A stretch of 48,674 bases of DNA from Nocardia altamirensis NBRC 108246 (GCF_001612685.1 NZ_BDAY01000083.1:1-48674), one strand, 5' to 3'. Counted from the first letter of the stretch, positions 25,342-33,039 are shown. The notes: generated by a model from the sequence alone, not told the origin. Translations and numbers: made by a program.

Positions 25342-25769
25342 CGGTCCATGCCCTCCCGCCTGTCTCGGTCCCGGGTGAGCGCAACAGCCAGGGCGTTACC
25401 TGTGTCGGCGTAGCCCGCGAGTGCGCTCGTGGATGTCCAGGCCGGACCCGGATCCTCGGCCTGGTCGAACCCGGCACGGGCGAGGCCGTGACGCTCGGCG
25501 GCACGTAACTGGTGCTCGCGTGTTGCCTTCGCCAACGCGGCCAGCTGCGCCGGACTCGGCTCCCGCTTGGCGGCAGCGCGATTGATGTCGTACAGGTACG
25601 CCGTCAACGGCTCCCGAGCCCGACGCGGACGCTGCACCTTGCCCGCGATGTCCTGCCCATTCGGTCGCAAACCATCCGCCGCCAACTGGCGACGTGTCCG
25701 CAAATGCGAAGGCGCGGTGCGCCATTCATAGACCGGGATACCGCCCGACTGGGTCACCGACTCGTTCAT
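25338..25769 (-). CDS. RRQ-motif element protein
   Basis: A 143-residue protein starting MNESVTQSGGIPVYEWRTAP. The core RTRRQLAADGLRPNGQDIAG, then AYLYDINRAAAKREPSPAQL, matches the RRQRL-motif proteins of Streptomyces plasmids, which usually end in zinc-binding Cys-X2-Cys; here those cysteines are absent. The start ATG at 25769 overlaps the upstream stop (ATGA), which decides between this start and an earlier in-frame one. Transfer operon; function unknown. Confidence 0.7.
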   Translation of the reverse strand: MNESVTQSGGIPVYEWRTAPSHLRTRRQLAADGLRPNGQDIAGKVQRPRRAREPLTAYLYDINRAAAKREPSPAQLAALAKATREHQLRAAERHGLARAGFDQAEDPGPAWTSTSALAGYADTGNALAVALTRDRDRREGMDR

Positions 25770-26029
25770 CGCTGCCACCCCGTAGGCGCCGGAAGCTGCT
25801 GCGGCGGAATGCAACCCAGCTGGACGGCCTGCGGCACCTGATCGCGGCGGCACATCTTCGGGCTCGGTGTGTAGGACTGCTGGTCAATCCACGCAACCGA
25901 GCAGCCCACCATCCCGGCCAGCACCGCGAGCACCAGCACCGCCACCTGAATCTGCGGTGGCAACGTCCGAAAAACCTGTCCGCCCGCTCGAGCCGCAGCT
26001 GCGTCGGTCTTCGCGACCGGGCCGATCAT
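25766..26029 (-). CDS. small single-pass membrane protein
   Basis: An 87-residue protein with one membrane helix (IQVAVLVLAVLAGMVGCSVA, ~27-46) and a short external C-terminal region with two cysteines (PKMCRRDQ, LGCIPP). It could be a lipoprotein-like or disulfide-bonded transfer accessory. It overlaps both neighbours by ATGA. Confidence 0.65.
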   Translation of the reverse strand: MIGPVAKTDAAAARAGGQVFRTLPPQIQVAVLVLAVLAGMVGCSVAWIDQQSYTPSPKMCRRDQVPQAVQLGCIPPQQLPAPTGWQR

Positions 26030-26595
26030 CGCTCGGCTCCATCCCGCTCAGCGCTGCGCTTGCTCTCGTCGGCAAGACTGCTGGCCCGCCGGTAGTTCGC
26101 CAGCGCGGACTGACCACCGGACAGCCGCGCCAGCTCACGAGTCCGAGTACGGGCGAACTCCGACGAGACCGGAACCGGTGCGCGGCCACGGACGGATGCG
26201 CTGTCGCCAGGCGCAGAGAACTGGATCGACCCTCGATCGCAGATCTGTTCGTCACGCGCGACTTGACGAGCAATCCGCGGCTGTTCCGGGTACTCATGGA
26301 TGCGGACCGCAGTCTCGCGAGCCAAATCCAACCAGGACTCAACAGAGGAGACGTCAAGCCTGATCACACTGTCCAGCCGGTCGACCGTCCCTTCGATGTT
26401 CACCGAACCGAACTGGTGCTCCTCACCGACTGGAGCCGGATAACGGTCGAACCGATCCGCGTGCGGCGCCAGCGCCTGATAGCGGGCCTTCAACGAGACC
26501 ATCCGCTGCTTCAGCGCCTCCTGCTCCCGCCGGATCGAATCCAACTCCCCCAGCAGCTCAGCCGGATCATGCGGCAGTTCATTCGGGCTCATCAC
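26026..26595 (-). CDS. coiled-coil hypothetical element protein
   Basis: A 189-residue protein with a short N-terminal coiled coil (LLGELDSIRREQEALKQRMV) followed by a soluble domain (EGTVDRLDSVIRLDVSSVES) and a basic tail ending SAERDGAER, like the 336-residue protein at 20329. No recognised family. ATGA-coupled on both sides. Confidence 0.6.
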   Translation of the reverse strand: MMSPNELPHDPAELLGELDSIRREQEALKQRMVSLKARYQALAPHADRFDRYPAPVGEEHQFGSVNIEGTVDRLDSVIRLDVSSVESWLDLARETAVRIHEYPEQPRIARQVARDEQICDRGSIQFSAPGDSASVRGRAPVPVSSEFARTRTRELARLSGGQSALANYRRASSLADESKRSAERDGAER

Positions 26596-26804
26596 TGCAC
26601 CCCCAGATCCATCAACTGCTGATCAATCGCTGTGATATCGACGGCTTTCGCAGCCGCCGCAGTGATGACACCGGGTACCCAAGCGCATACGAAACCCATT
26701 GCGTAGTCGCGCTGTTCGGCTGTCAACGACTGCCATACCGTCAGTGCCTGCCGCACGAACGGATCAAGACCGTCGAACGGATCGTTTGATGTCGGCGCGC
26801 TCAT
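26592..26804 (-). CDS. small hypothetical element protein
   Basis: A 70-residue protein starting MSAPTSNDPFDGLDPFVRQA at 26804, where the ATG overlaps the upstream stop. A helical WQSLTAEQRDYAMGFVCAWV stretch is present. No family is recognised; the earlier in-frame start would overlap the upstream gene more extensively. Confidence 0.55.
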   Translation of the reverse strand: MSAPTSNDPFDGLDPFVRQALTVWQSLTAEQRDYAMGFVCAWVPGVITAAAAKAVDITAIDQQLMDLGVQ

Positions 26805-26953
26805 CGCCGCACCCCCGCCCGACGAGTCGACCGCCACAACGCCACCGCACCCAGCAGCATCACCAGGGCCCCGAAGAACTCCGGCGCACTTAGCGCCAGA
26901 AATCCAACCGCCACAACAGCAACCACAAAACCGAATGTCCGGACGCGCATCAT
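26801..26953 (-). CDS. 50-residue membrane protein
   Basis: MMRVRTFGFVVAVVAVGFLA begins a 50-residue protein with two short hydrophobic segments and a basic tail (RSTRRAGVRR). It is too short for most gene callers, but its start overlaps the upstream stop and its stop overlaps the downstream start (ATGA at both ends), consistent with a real cistron of the transfer operon. Confidence 0.6.
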   Translation of the reverse strand: MMRVRTFGFVVAVVAVGFLALSAPEFFGALVMLLGAVALWRSTRRAGVRR

Positions 26954-27117
26954 GCGGCCCTCTTCGTCTGTGCAGGAGCGCCTAGCAGAGCGGCGAGCTT
27001 CGCTCGTGTTACCGCGGAGATCGGCGGCGCTTGGGCAACGAGGTCAGCAACGTATCGCGCGATGCGATCGGAGTCATCGCCGCCGACATCAACACGTGGC
27101 TGCGCTGGGGTACTCAT
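26950..27117 (-). CDS. 55-residue hypothetical element protein
   Basis: Starts MSTPAQPRVDVGGDDSDRIA at 27117, overlapping the stop of the HTH gene by ATGA, and continues RYVADLVAQAPPISAVTRAK. A small helical protein; the pattern resembles short accessory proteins encoded beside excisionases. Function unknown. Confidence 0.6.
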   Translation of the reverse strand: MSTPAQPRVDVGGDDSDRIARYVADLVAQAPPISAVTRAKLAALLGAPAQTKRAA

Positions 27118-27329
27118 GCCGCACCGCCATCGCCAAGAGGTCTCACGAGCGCCAGTACCTGGCTGCGGTCGACCTTGATCAATCGCGGCCCGACCTGAAA
27201 GCCGTCGAGAAGTCCGGCTTCTACCCACCTGCGGACGGTGCCGGGGTGCACTCCCCCAGCCAGCTCCGCCGCACTGCGGAGGCTGATCAGGTTCTTCCGT
27301 TCACCGGATGAACTGTGACGTTTGCTCAT
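27114..27329 (-). CDS. excisionase-like helix-turn-helix protein
   Basis: A 71-residue protein starting MSKRHSSSGERKNLISLRSA with a MerR/excisionase-type helix-turn-helix: ISLRSAAELAGGVHPGTVRR then WVEAGLLDGFQVGPRLIKVD. It probably acts as the recombination directionality factor or a DNA-binding accessory. It is the first gene of the transfer operon, next to a cluster of GTATAC-centred operators (27360-27418). Confidence 0.8.
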   Translation of the reverse strand: MSKRHSSSGERKNLISLRSAAELAGGVHPGTVRRWVEAGLLDGFQVGPRLIKVDRSQVLALVRPLGDGGAA

Positions 27330-27359
27330 TGAATGTTGCTCCTTCAGCATTCGCAGTCT

Positions 27360-27418
27360 GTGTATACACAAGCAGCGTATACACAGACTGCGTATACACA
27401 CAAGAGTTGCGTATACGC
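27360..27418 (-). promoter_or_regulatory. four GTATAC-centred operators upstream of the transfer operon
   Basis: Four sites of the form (G/T)(C/T)GTATAC(A/G)C start near 27360, 27375, 27390 and 27409; the first three are spaced 15 bp. They lie immediately upstream of the excisionase-like gene. A fifth site is upstream of the GntR gene (28226-28235). This is the layout expected if the GntR protein represses the transfer operon, as KorSA/TraR-type regulators do in Streptomyces elements. Confidence 0.75.
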
Positions 27419-27434
27419 AGGGGCTGAGGCAACG

Positions 27435-27464
27435 AAAAAGGCCTGATCATCGCGTGATCAGGCC
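27435..27464 (-). terminator. intrinsic terminator of the GntR gene
   Basis: A 10-bp perfect stem (GGCCTGATCA at 27440-27449, complement at 27455-27464) with a five-base loop is followed on the minus strand by TTTTT (27435-27439). It sits 25 bp after the stop of the GntR gene. Confidence 0.85.
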
Positions 27465-27488
27465 CCTATACGAGCGGTCGGGATTCAG

Positions 27489-28178
27489 CTAGCCGTCATG
27501 TGCAATCTGGGCATCCGGCGCGACAACCATCCGGAACGAGAACGCTTGATAGCGGCCCCGCGGGTACGACACGTCCGACACCATCAGCAGCCGGTCGTCG
27601 CCATCTAGAAACCTCTGATGAACCGTGACGGCAGACTCTCCAGCCACGATTCCCAACCACGCAGCATGCCCCTCGGCCGGCATCCTCTCCGCCAGGGTTT
27701 CCTCGAGGTACACCGCGTCAGGGTTCTCATGCTCAGGCAGGTGGAACGTGTCCGAGATCGAAACGGGCTGTTCACCTTCCGAGGCGCGGGTCACCACATG
27801 AACCAGTTCAGCGCCATGCGGGATGCCAAAGGCCGCAGCCAGCTCGTCCGTTGCGCCGATCCTGTCGATCTCCCGCTGGACGCTTATCGCCAGATCCGAC
27901 TCACTGCCGTAAGTAGTCTCTGGGCTCTCCATCTGCCGCTCGGGAGCCAGCCTCGTCAAGGTCGGACGCTCAGCAACGTAGGTTCCACGGCGCTCAACTC
28001 GACGAACCAGCCCTGCACGGTCCAGCTGATCAATCGCTTTGCGAACAACGATCTCCGACACATTGTGCTCGCGAGCGATCTCGACGTAGCTGGGCAGCGC
28101 CGTCTTCGGCGGGAGCGTTCCGCTACGTATCTCACGTGCATATTTGTTAGCGATCTGGACATACCGCGGTTCGACCAT
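27489..28178 (-). CDS. GntR/HutC-family regulator of the element
   Basis: A 229-residue protein from ATG 28178 (AAGGGA upstream): winged helix at 1-70 (VQIANKYAREIRSGTLPPKT, then EHNVSEIVVRKAIDQLDRAG) and a UTRA ligand domain (EGEQPVSISDTFHLPEHENP; MPAEGHAAWLGIVAGESAVT). HutC-type GntR proteins repress transfer genes in actinobacterial plasmids and ICEs. Identical GTATAC-type sites lie upstream of this gene and of the transfer operon, so it probably controls both. Terminator at 27435-27464. Confidence 0.88.
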   Translation of the reverse strand: MVEPRYVQIANKYAREIRSGTLPPKTALPSYVEIAREHNVSEIVVRKAIDQLDRAGLVRRVERRGTYVAERPTLTRLAPERQMESPETTYGSESDLAISVQREIDRIGATDELAAAFGIPHGAELVHVVTRASEGEQPVSISDTFHLPEHENPDAVYLEETLAERMPAEGHAAWLGIVAGESAVTVHQRFLDGDDRLLMVSDVSYPRGRYQAFSFRMVVAPDAQIAHDG

Positions 28179-28225
28179 GGCCCAATCCCTTCCCGGTTGG
28201 CGCTGCGAACTAAGCATACATCCGT

Positions 28226-28235
28226 GCGTATACAC
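28226..28235 (-). promoter_or_regulatory. GTATAC operator upstream of the GntR gene
   Basis: GCGTATACAC, the same 10-mer found at 27375 and 27390, ~48 bp upstream of the GntR start; it suggests autoregulation. Confidence 0.6.
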
Positions 28236-28258
28236 AATGCGCGTGGCTGGCTCCGCCC

Positions 28259-29089
28259 CTACGATCGGCGAACCCAGCACTGTGCGACGTCACGCAGATT
28301 CCACCAGGACACGAAGCCGCGATCCTCGTCATCCAATACCCAGCCGCGGGCAAGAGCATCGAAGAATGCATCATCTCCCGTCTTGCCCCCCACCAGCTCG
28401 CCAACGTAGATCAGCAGATCACCACCAGCTGCGGAGTACTCCGCAAGCGCAGTGGAAGCCATCGAGTCTCCCCATCCAGGAGGCCAGCACAGGAACAAGA
28501 CATCGTTGGCCCGCCAGCCAGAGCGAGCAGTCAGATCCGCAACCCCGAACCATTCGTCATGCTGACCCGAAGACTTTGGAAACGAGACATTTTCGCTCGT
28601 GCTAGGTGGCACGGAGTCAAACGCGCTCACCTGGCAACCTGCCGCGAAAAGTTGTGCAGCCCAATACCCCCGACCAGCTCCCAGCTCAACGATCTGCCTG
28701 GACGAACAGCGATTCGCGATCCATCGAGCCGTATCGGGAGCCGGTACAGCGTAGGCGTACGCCGCCTGAAGGACAGTCTGCGCATAGCCAAGCCGAGCGC
28801 TTCCTTGCGGCCGCCCGCCGTTGATCACACGGCGGCCGTTGTGCTCGAACACCGACGGTCCCACGATGTCCCAATACGGGTTACCAGACTCCGATCGCCC
28901 GCCCGTCATGAAGTGCAGAAGACGCAGATCGAAGGCCGCATCCGCCTGCGCGTCGCCGGTGCCGGCTAACCGCGGCGCCGTGTCAAGATACTCAGCGACC
29001 GCCGGATAATCTGCCCGGAACCGTGTCTCGTCCTCCAACATCGAGGCCAACTCGTTCCGCCGTTCCGTCGTCAGCGCAAGCCCAGTCAT
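28259..29089 (-). CDS. SAM-dependent methyltransferase-like protein
   Basis: A 276-residue protein starting MTGLALTTERRNELASM. Motif I is IVELGAGRGYWAAQLFAAGC, followed by a post-I acidic residue (VSAFDSVPPS) and NDVLFLCWPPGWGDSMAS, a combination typical of a methyltransferase group of unknown substrate. The N-terminal third is helical. It lies 80 bp upstream of the GntR gene, on the same strand, between core element genes and the cargo cassette. Two earlier in-frame starts exist. It might be cargo. The 29147-29378 stretch upstream has no gene, only a short degenerate match to this protein near 29282-29300. Confidence 0.7.
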   Translation of the reverse strand: MTGLALTTERRNELASMLEDETRFRADYPAVAEYLDTAPRLAGTGDAQADAAFDLRLLHFMTGGRSESGNPYWDIVGPSVFEHNGRRVINGGRPQGSARLGYAQTVLQAAYAYAVPAPDTARWIANRCSSRQIVELGAGRGYWAAQLFAAGCQVSAFDSVPPSTSENVSFPKSSGQHDEWFGVADLTARSGWRANDVLFLCWPPGWGDSMASTALAEYSAAGGDLLIYVGELVGGKTGDDAFFDALARGWVLDDEDRGFVSWWNLRDVAQCWVRRS

Positions 29090-29378
29090 CACTCGATTGT
29101 CCCCGGACCTTGCCAACCGCAGTCGCGACATGCATGAAATGCGCATGGACGCATGGGATTCGGCGCAGAACCTGAGGGCAACAGGTTGCTACGTTCTGCC
29201 GAGAGCTTCAACAGTTGACGATCTCGGACGGCTTGTGTCTGGCGGGTCAAGCTTCGGCGGTTTGACGACACCTCACCACGTCGTGCAGAAGACGAAGATC
29301 GAAACCGGCGAACTACACGATGCCTCGATCACTGCGGCGACCCCGCAGTAAAAGCCATCTCAATATGCATGAAAGCGG

Positions 29379-30302
29379 TCAACATAGATGGTCGACGTCG
29401 AGAAGTTCCGTCTTCCGATAACGAGCGTAAGTGAAGTCGTCGGCCGATACCGCCTCACCCAGCACTGCCCCACCGACGACCGCGCTACGCATAGAAAGTC
29501 CGGCACCATCCGGCGGGCGGCACAGTACCGCAAGCGAGTTGGCCAATGCGTCCCAAAGATAGTAACGCTCAATCGGCGCGTTCGCCGTGAGCAACCGGTC
29601 AGCGATGTGCTTGTGCGTACGAGCACTCGAATTTGTGTAGAGCCAACTTTCGAGCCCATCGGGAACGTCTGGTGCCTCATGGTCATCGTAAACAGGCAGC
29701 ACACCTGGCTCCATAACCAGTAATAGCCTCAAGTCATACGGGGGCTTACTCCAGCCTTCGACGGCCTCAATCCTCAACTCCAGGATATCGTCAAGGATTT
29801 TTCCGAACGCACTGTTCGGCCTCTTTGATCCCTCGTAGATCACCTTCTCCAACGGAGCAAGCCAGGGACTGACGTCGTCAGGAAAGGCGAACCTGCCAAA
29901 CTTCCGGGCGACGGCGGCACCGAATCTTCGAACCTCCAGATCCGTTGCCAATCCGCGGGTTGGTGGATAATCGGCGGCGAAGGACTTGTCAATAGTCGCG
30001 ATAATGTCCAGGTCAGCAAACCAAACCGGCCCTGCCTGCGGAACGTGAGCGTAACGAGGTCGCTTACCTTTTCGAGCCAAGCCCGCATTGTCTTGGTCGA
30101 GTTCGACCAGAGGCGAAACCTGAACATATTGTCTCGTCTCTCTGACTATGTCACAGGTTTGACTTACCAGTACGACCCCATTGGCCGCCTCGACCGAGCC
30201 CCGGCCAGATCGGGTTAGAGTACACAGCTCTGTCAAACCGACGAGCATATCGCCTTGTTGATACTCTTCAAGAGACGGTACCGCCGAATCTCCGTCGGTC
30301 AC
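29379..30302 (-). CDS. SQTCDIV-motif hypothetical protein (cargo cassette)
   Basis: A 307-residue soluble protein. Recognisable stretches are YQQGDMLVGLTELCTL (14-29), GVVLVSQTCDIVRETRQYVQ (42-61), VWFADLDIIATIDKSF and FGRFAFPDDVSPWLAPLEKV. The QGD start and SQTCDI segment recur in uncharacterised bacterial proteins that I recall seeing beside mobile-element cargo, but I cannot name a family or activity; a nuclease-like role is not supported by a visible active site. It is third in a three-gene operon (47 bp after the HTH gene) at the attR end of the element. It is AT-richer than the transfer genes. Confidence 0.7.
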   Translation of the reverse strand: MTDGDSAVPSLEEYQQGDMLVGLTELCTLTRSGRGSVEAANGVVLVSQTCDIVRETRQYVQVSPLVELDQDNAGLARKGKRPRYAHVPQAGPVWFADLDIIATIDKSFAADYPPTRGLATDLEVRRFGAAVARKFGRFAFPDDVSPWLAPLEKVIYEGSKRPNSAFGKILDDILELRIEAVEGWSKPPYDLRLLLVMEPGVLPVYDDHEAPDVPDGLESWLYTNSSARTHKHIADRLLTANAPIERYYLWDALANSLAVLCRPPDGAGLSMRSAVVGGAVLGEAVSADDFTYARYRKTELLDVDHLC

Positions 30303-30349
30303 AGCTTGTCCTGCCCCTCTCCGATCAGAGCTAGCAGCTAGATCAGATT

Positions 30350-31024
30350 CTAGTCTTCAACATCGCCATGCTGAGCACCAAGATAAAAATCCGGTCGCTC
30401 ACGCGCTCCCGAAACATCACCAGGCCCACTTCGATGGCGAGCGCGGAACTCGTCCAGCAAGCTCGTTCCGCCAGATCTGGTACTCAACAGCGCGTTACGT
30501 GTTGCGTCCGGTGTCATCGCTCCCAGTCGATGGATCGCTGCGATAAATTCATGTAACGCTTCGACATTGCTGGCATTCATCCGGCTGCCGTTTGCCCACA
30601 TGTGGACCGCGCGACGAGACACACCGAAGACACGCCCGAGTTGCTCCCACGTCAGCCCTGAGGAATCGTGTAGCCACCGCACTGCACCACGCGTACTTTC
30701 CATGACAGCTTCAGCAGTATCAGACTTGACAGAGCCCAAGTCATCGCCATACGCGGCGCCCACGTCAGGAGGGAGCTGGCCTGATACCGACGCTACCAGC
30801 ACCCGACGATTAGTAGTACGCTCGCCGATAAAACCGCCCAAGCCGTGAGGATTAAAAGTCGGCGCGATTTGTGTCGTCCCCCAGTCGCCAGTGAACAGGC
30901 CTGCGGAAACTACCACGACAGCACCAAATTTTGCCACTAATGAAATAGTCCGGGCGGGCGAGTGATCACCCGTACCTTCATCACTGTTCAACTGGGACCA
31001 TGTCCGCTGGTCAAGAGTGTCCAT
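30350..31024 (-). CDS. membrane-anchored HTH protein (cargo cassette)
   Basis: A 224-residue protein: one membrane helix near residues 27-47 (ISLVAKFGAVVVVSAGLFTG), a linker, then a Cro/sigma-like helix-turn-helix (LTWEQLGRVFGVSRRAVHMW, ~124-143) and a Arg/Gly-rich tail. A DNA-binding domain combined with a membrane helix is unusual. It overlaps the TIGR04255 gene by 14 bp, so translation is coupled. It could sense a membrane signal and regulate the cassette, or tether DNA; both are inference. Confidence 0.7.
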   Translation of the reverse strand: MDTLDQRTWSQLNSDEGTGDHSPARTISLVAKFGAVVVVSAGLFTGDWGTTQIAPTFNPHGLGGFIGERTTNRRVLVASVSGQLPPDVGAAYGDDLGSVKSDTAEAVMESTRGAVRWLHDSSGLTWEQLGRVFGVSRRAVHMWANGSRMNASNVEALHEFIAAIHRLGAMTPDATRNALLSTRSGGTSLLDEFRARHRSGPGDVSGARERPDFYLGAQHGDVED

Positions 31025-31847
31025 CTAATTTCCCCCCGAATTCGACGAGGAAATCATCAGTTACCGTCCACCGAAAGTACCGATAGGCACGGGTGGCGAG
31101 ATTATGGAGCCGGTCAGAAATTTGATCGATTGCTACCGATGGAGCGTCGGCGGGAATCTGGACGAAAGCGTCCAAATCGAGCACCCAACTGGGCGAATCC
31201 ACCGTAGGCACCGACGGATCGAACGCACCCCCCGGAGGAAGGAGGCCCCATCGAGCCTTGAAGCCCTCCCCCTCACCTAATGCGTACTGAGCTTCACCTA
31301 TGGAATGCAATCGTTTAACCTTGGCCCCAATCGGAGCCAAAGACTCACCGATCATCTCCGGCCGAACAAGCATATCCAATCGGTCGACGGCATCCGAATC
31401 TGCTATCCGATTGATATATCGAATACCGATACGCTCGGAGCGAATGGCGTCGACTGACTCTGTAAAGACCTTCCATGCCGACATAAGGCGCCCGATGAAC
31501 TCGGTCCGACTAGAGTAATTTTGCGATGTCAACGCAAAAAAAGCATCACCAAACGATATCAGCCATTCGCGATCCGGCGATTCTAGCTGCCAGAGCATAT
31601 TCGTTTCAGGCACCGGCTCAACTCCACCCGGACCAATTTTGAAAGCGGTTTCCTGCTTTTGATCAACTATGGGGTACGCACTCTTCATTGCTGCGATAAA
31701 ATGCCGCGCAGCCGAGTCGTCAACCCAAAGTTCCGTCGCTTTCGCAAACCGGATTTGCGCCAGAACTCGAACCAACGGCGGATTCGACAGTGGCACCTCG
31801 TCCACCGATTCCGTGCCGAAGGGACTTCTCACCACGCCTGACGCCAT
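31011..31847 (-). CDS. TIGR04255-family protein (cargo cassette)
   Basis: A 278-residue protein with the TIGR04255 pattern: NPPLVRVLAQIRFAKATELW (23-42), IAAMKSAYPIVDQKQETAFK, REWLISFGDAFFALTSQNYS and SRTEFIGRLMSAWKVF, RSERIGIRYINRIADSD. The family is of unknown biochemical function and is often seen in variable genome regions. It is first in a three-gene operon and sits ~120 bp from attR, just inside the element boundary; 31848-31934 holds no other gene. Confidence 0.8.
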   Translation of the reverse strand: MASGVVRSPFGTESVDEVPLSNPPLVRVLAQIRFAKATELWVDDSAARHFIAAMKSAYPIVDQKQETAFKIGPGGVEPVPETNMLWQLESPDREWLISFGDAFFALTSQNYSSRTEFIGRLMSAWKVFTESVDAIRSERIGIRYINRIADSDAVDRLDMLVRPEMIGESLAPIGAKVKRLHSIGEAQYALGEGEGFKARWGLLPPGGAFDPSVPTVDSPSWVLDLDAFVQIPADAPSVAIDQISDRLHNLATRAYRYFRWTVTDDFLVEFGGKLDGHS

Positions 31848-31934
31848 GCTTCACACTGTACTTCACAGAGGTGTCTTCGGGGCCTCGACGTGACCTAGCT
31901 GTCATGCTGCGAACGCATATCTCACGCCGCGAAC

Positions 31935-33032
31935 TCAGTACTTGCCTCCAGAGGCTAATCCGCTACGGAATTCGACTACGTCGCCGTCGTGCATGATGTA
32001 GTCCTTGCCTTCCATGCGGACCTTGCCTGCGGCTTTGGCGGCGGCCATGGAGCCTGCTTCGACGAGGTCGGTGAAGGCGACGATTTCGGCTTTGATGAAA
32101 CCGCGTTCGAAGTCGGTGTGGATGACGCCTGCGGCTTTGGGGGCGGTGTCGCCCTGGTGGATTGTCCAGGCGCGGGACTCTTTCGGACCTGCGGTGAGGT
32201 AGGTCTGCAGGCCGAGGGTGTGGAAGCCGGCGCGGGCAAGGGCGTGCAGGCCCGGCTCGGTCTGGCCGATGGACTCGAGGAGTTCGAGGGCGGATTCGTC
32301 GTCGAGCTCGAGCAGTTCCGCTTCGACCTTGGCGTCGAGGAAGACCGCATCCGCAGGCGCCACAGCGGCTTTCAGCTCGGCAACCTTCGCCTCGTCGGTG
32401 AGGATGGACTCGTCGGCGTTGAAGACGTAGAGGAACGGCTTGGTGGTGAGCAGTGAAAGCTCTTTGAGCAGTTCGGTATCCACCTTGTTGCCCGCGGCGA
32501 ACAGGGTGGTGCCCGCGTTCAGGATCTCCTGCGCGGCCTTGGCGGCGTCGGCGATCGGCTTGCGGTCCTTCTTGATCTTGGCTTCCTTCTCGAACCGCGG
32601 GACCGCCTTTTCCAGGGTCTGCAGGTCGGCGAGGATCAGCTCGGTCTCGATCACCTCGATGTCGGAGGCCGGGTCGACCTTGCCGTCGACGTGGATCACG
32701 TCGTCGTCGGCGAACACCCGGACCACCTGGCAGATGGCGTCGGCCTCACGGATGTTGGCGAGGAACTTGTTGCCGAGCCCGGCGCCTTCGGAAGCGCCCT
32801 TCACGATGCCCGCGATGTCGACGAACGACACGACAGCGGGCACGATGCGCTCGGAACCGAAGATCTCGGACAGCTTTTCCAGCCGCGGATCGGGCAGCGG
32901 GACCACGCCGACGTTGGGCTCGATGGTCGCGAACGGGTAGTTCGCAGCCAGCACGTCGTTCTTGGTCAACGCATTGAACAGCGTCGACTTTCCGACGTTG
33001 GGCAGGCCGACGATTCCGAGGGTGAGACTCAC
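31935..33032 (-). CDS. ychF: YchF/Obg-family ATPase with element-supplied C-terminus
   Basis: A 365-residue YchF (OLA1-type) P-loop NTPase: G1 GLPNVGKST (8-16), G3 DIAGIVKGASEGAGLGNKFL, an NxxE-type specificity segment in FNADES instead of NKxD (which explains the ATP preference in the family), a coiled-coil arm and a C-terminal TGS domain. The protein binds ribosomes and responds to stress. The usual end VVEFRFNV has become VVEFR SGLASGGKY because the mobile element has inserted inside the last codons; the original tail is at 11602-11625. The protein is probably functional because the core TGS fold is unaffected. Confidence 0.95.
   Translation of the reverse strand: MSLTLGIVGLPNVGKSTLFNALTKNDVLAANYPFATIEPNVGVVPLPDPRLEKLSEIFGSERIVPAVVSFVDIAGIVKGASEGAGLGNKFLANIREADAICQVVRVFADDDVIHVDGKVDPASDIEVIETELILADLQTLEKAVPRFEKEAKIKKDRKPIADAAKAAQEILNAGTTLFAAGNKVDTELLKELSLLTTKPFLYVFNADESILTDEAKVAELKAAVAPADAVFLDAKVEAELLELDDESALELLESIGQTEPGLHALARAGFHTLGLQTYLTAGPKESRAWTIHQGDTAPKAAGVIHTDFERGFIKAEIVAFTDLVEAGSMAAAKAAGKVRMEGKDYIMHDGDVVEFRSGLASGGKY
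31965..31976 (-). other. attR core in ychF
   Basis: ACGGAATTCGAC (plus strand), identical to 11614-11625. On the ychF strand it encodes VEFR; to the left the element supplies AGC GGA TTA ... and a stop. Serine integrase crossovers usually occur within such a short identity block. Confidence 0.8.
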
Positions 33033-33039
33033 GAGACTG

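Larger units (their letters stand above)
11614..31976 (+). mobile_element. serine-recombinase integrative (conjugative) element in ychF
   Basis: About 20.35 kb bounded by ACGGAATTCGAC at 11614-11625 and 31965-31976. Both copies sit in what would be the last codons of ychF, with the native tail on the left and the body of ychF on the right. It carries a large serine recombinase beginning 25 bp inside attL, transfer genes (SpdB/DUF2637, TraD/FtsK-like ATPase, replication-relaxation protein), an excisionase-like HTH, a GntR regulator with its operators, a structured non-coding region, and cargo at both ends. I see no VirB4, no canonical relaxase and no standard Rep. It could transfer by an FtsK-like route as actinobacterial ICEs do; mobility is inferred. 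Confidence 0.85.

Noticed and set aside
27360..27418. Iterons of a replication origin
   Set aside because: Spacing is irregular, an identical site lies in the GntR promoter and no Rep gene is adjacent; operators are the simpler reading.
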